Assembly: GCA_947095585.1 (NCBI GenBank)
Contig: OX352763.1
Location: 35,327,462-35,391,461, forward strand
Length of the DNA: 64,000 bases
From: Nephrocerus scutellatus
Lineage: Eukaryota; Arthropoda; Insecta; Diptera; Pipunculidae
Direction of reading: 5' to 3'
The position numbers were made by a program, and so were the translations under genes. The notes beneath the pieces were generated by a model. It was not told the origin of the DNA. It ran no database searches and saw only the letters and a list, made by a program, of their open reading frames with translations. Below, piece by piece: positions 60,661 to 64,000 of the stretch (its first letter is position 1; each line of letters starts with the position of its first letter).

Positions 60661-62243
60661 TCTCACTTATATGAGAAGCTGAGAGTGCTGTCGTCAGTGA
60701 AAGAGTGAATTAGATTATAAGTCACAGATAAGAGATCATTAATAAAAAAACAACCCATAAAAATTTTTCATGTAAATTCTCTAATAGTAGATACATATTA
60801 TGTGTTTAAAATTTTAAGGAAATTAAGCTAATTTTTAAAAAATGTACATGGGCACCACTCGCATCTCAGGGCCTAAATTTTTTACAAAAAGTGTTGTACA
60901 TTGGAGATACACATGTGTATAAAGTTCAAAGAAAATCGGGTTAATTTTTATTTTAAATTTGTATGAGGACCCACGACTCCGGCGTCTGTATAGGACCCCA
61001 TGATCCCGGGGCTCGGGGTCTCCGAAATTTTTACAAAATGTGTTGTGCATCGGGGATAAACATGTATAAAAAATTTGAAGAAAATCGGGTAAATTTTGTA
61101 AAATATTTGTATGGGAGCCCACCGACCCCGAGGCCCGAGGGGCCCCAAATTTTAATAGATAGTGTTGTCATCGGAGATATGCATGTGTTTAAAATTTCAA
61201 TGAAATAGGTCTTTGAGAAGTGGGTTAAAAATTGATCGCAAGATTCCACGACAAACAAACCCACAAACACTCGGGCACGCGAAGTTAATATAGAGAATTT
61301 AATAAAAATGAGAAAGAGTGTCAGGGACATAACAGAGCCCTGGGGAACGGCAGCATTTAAGTGATGTACTTTAGACTTGAAACCGTCCAATACAACTTGA
61401 ATTGAGCGGTCCAAACAATAGCTTATAATCCAGTGAAGTAGTTTATCATTGACTCCATGGGCACGCATTTTGGATAAAAGAGATTGATGCCAAACTCTGT
61501 GAAATGCCTTAGAAATATCGAGTGCAAAACTTTGCTTTCTCTAAATTGATGCAAAGACCGGCTCCACTTTTCGGTGAGATATACTCTCAAATCTCCAGTA
61601 GAACGTTGCCCACGAAATCCATACTGCCGGTCACTTAGGATTTCGTTGGTTTCAAGGAGCTGATAATTTATCAGCGTTTTCATGACCTTGGAAAGAATGG
61701 ATGTAATGATGATGCTATGAGTCGGTACGAAGAAGGAGACGACGGGTCACATTTTTTGGCTATGGGCTGGACAAGGCTGTTTTCCAACTTCTCGGGAAGA
61801 GTCCAAAAGAATAGGACAGATTGAAAAGCCTACGCAATGGTAATGCCAGCTTGGAAGAACACCTCTTCAAAACTAATGGGGAAATGCCATATTGGCCAGC
61901 GGATTTGTGAGTGTTGAGATCGTTTAAAATACTAGCAACTGCACGAGTACGAATAGAGATCTGTCCCATATACTCTTAGGTGCAGACGGTAGCAATATGC
62001 ACAATCTGGAAGCGTGCAGCTAGCTGCAAAATGCGCAGCGAATAGATTGGCTTTGTCTTTAGAGTTGACAACTGGAATGTTATTATAAATGAGCGTTGGA
62101 ATCGACGACGAGGCTGTATTTTTGATTCTTTTCACGAATGACTCAAAAATTTTACTACCTTTGGGACATTGTAGTATTTTTTGTCTCAATTTTTGGTCGT
62201 AGGCGAATTTGACTCGCCGAAGATGGGCATTGCAATAGTACTG
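60661..62243 (-). mobile_element. CR1/L2-group LINE copy g (upstream of protease 3), interrupted by DTR copy 7
   Basis: The minus-strand LINE has the same order as copy e: linker at 62189-61932, finger region with an open 69-codon frame at 61969-61760 (ILNDLNTHKSAGQYGISPLV, RLFNLSYSFGLFPRSWKTAL), RT at 61683-61423, and 61468-61303 encoding VHHLNAAVPQGSVMSLTLFL. The DTR insert lies at 60746-61302, then a last piece (YKxEx region) at 60745-60661. From 61371 onward it is duplicated with copy e. The more distal part is independent, since copy e lacks the DTR. Confidence 0.86.
60746..61302 (+). repeat. DTR element copy 7 (about three units) with defined insertion site
   Basis: The insert sits between AATAAAAA (60737-60745 region) and AATAAAAA (61302-61309 region) of CR1 copy g. 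CR1 copy e has one AATAAAAA at the matching place (about 57030), so the insertion made an 8-10-bp target duplication. Order: AACAACCCATAAAAAT, AAATTCTCTAATAG, about three units, 'gatcgcaagattccacga', ACAAACCC spacer, ATATAGAGAATT. Confidence 0.87.
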
Positions 62244-62836
62244 AAATACAAAGTTTTGTTGTTATTCGTGTTTTTGTGTGCATAGAAAGTAATCACCACT
62301 GTAAAATGAGACGTTGTCACATTATAGGTTATACAAATTTATCTAAAATTAAAATGAATTTCGTAAAAAATGTTAAATACTACATACGACATAAAATATG
62401 AACTCAGTTGAGATATTGAGCATGAGCTCTTGTAGCCGCAAAATGTCCTATATTTCGTACAATCATAAGCATTGGCTTTCTATTTATCAGTTGTCAAATG
62501 CCATAAATTCTGTAAAAGAAAAACTGAGTAATGCTTATGAGAATAGTAGGGTTTTGTAAGGGAGAAGAAGAGTTTCACCGTAATGGTACGACCTTCAACA
62601 GGCGTATAATACAGATACATAGAACAGTCGTCGTATTGCTGACGGTCGGTGGCACTAAAACTTATGGCCAGCATTAACAATCTATGATGATAAATTTCAA
62701 CAATCTCCAATTGTTTATAGAGATAAGAAACTTGTGAAGCTGATTTAAAAAAAATCGGACACTGAAAAGAATAATAGATAATCATCTACCTATATGTATA
62801 GTAAAATGTTATCGAACTTGTAAATCAAACAAGTAA

Positions 62837-63752
<916 letters not shown>

Positions 63753-64000
63753 TTTCTTCTGGTATTGGATTCTCCTTTGGCAAGCAAGTGACGTTGACTA
63801 ATTAGCTAATATTCTTTTATCTTTTTTTTTTGAAAATTGATATAAATTTAATAAAAATAGAACGCGTGTATCCCAATGCATGTAAAAGAAGTAAACGTTT
63901 TTCGAGTGCCTTTGTATTGATTAATTTCTAATAAATCTTTTTATGTTTGGTCTTTAGAAGTTGCCATTGCATTCGAGCAATGAACTGTCCTTTCTACTAG

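Overview
This window is AT-rich eukaryotic DNA from an insect, most likely a higher (brachyceran) fly. Four things point that way. There are small phase-2 introns (63-67 bp) in S1 serine-protease genes with TATA plus TCAGTT promoters. There is a rhodopsin-family GPCR with GTAAGT-type splice sites. There is a DD41D mariner of the group first described from tephritid-like flies. The dense load of decayed LINE, SINE and DNA-transposon fragments also fits. No bacterial gene structure is present, and the species cannot be named from sequence alone.

Only two kinds of host gene are supported. (1) Two coding exons of an orphan class A GPCR (33505-33954 and 40631-40810, + strand) cover the N-terminus to TM4 and are split by a 6.7-kb intron packed with transposons. 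The rest of the receptor was not found in the remaining 23 kb. (2) Three secreted chymotrypsin-fold proteases lie at 53244-54059, 58668-59484 and 62936-63752 (+), each with two exons and the same core promoter. All keep the His/Asp/Ser triad, but the S1 pocket looks like G189/D226 (brachyurin/collagenase type) rather than trypsin. The second and third are almost identical and lie in a tandem duplication with a 4268-bp period, whose unit also carries a CR1-type LINE fragment.

Most of the rest is mobile DNA. The commonest family is an RTE-type LINE (RTE-1: APE endonuclease plus RT, 3' end with ATGATG repeats), present in about a dozen pieces on both strands (1-1056, 2617-2763, 4436-6612, 14895-14993, 21744-23920, 27440-28060, 29105-32440, 32548-32935, 36028-38020, 44606-45015, 46072-46235, 55484-56604). 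A second RTE-type LINE with an AAAG tail occupies 24890-27420. A CR1/L2-group LINE occurs at 8960-9948, 42395-44605, 46236-48005, 49830-52362, 56606-57975, 59876-59993 and 60661-62243. An RNase-H-bearing LINE (LOA/I-like) lies in the GPCR intron (34462-36027). A tRNA-derived SINE occurs three times (3.2, 3.7 and 52.4 kb), once with a perfect 14-bp target duplication. Two mariner-type elements are delimited to the base by TA duplications (38373-39706 and 51193-51995), and a Helitron helicase remnant lies at 15790-16029.

The least explained component is a dispersed element (here called DTR) with constant ends around an internal tandem array of about 120-bp units. It occurs seven times (7.2, 14.6, 20.4, 23.5, 47.2, 54.5 and 60.7 kb), and an empty site within this same window defines one insertion. 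Other structured non-coding DNA includes a foldback built of an ATTCCACT minisatellite (17.9-18.5 kb), a 200-bp-scale satellite at 59.8-60.4 kb and several short minisatellites. Many elements are nested, chimeric or internally inverted, which makes the window a good record of LINE template switching and nested insertion.
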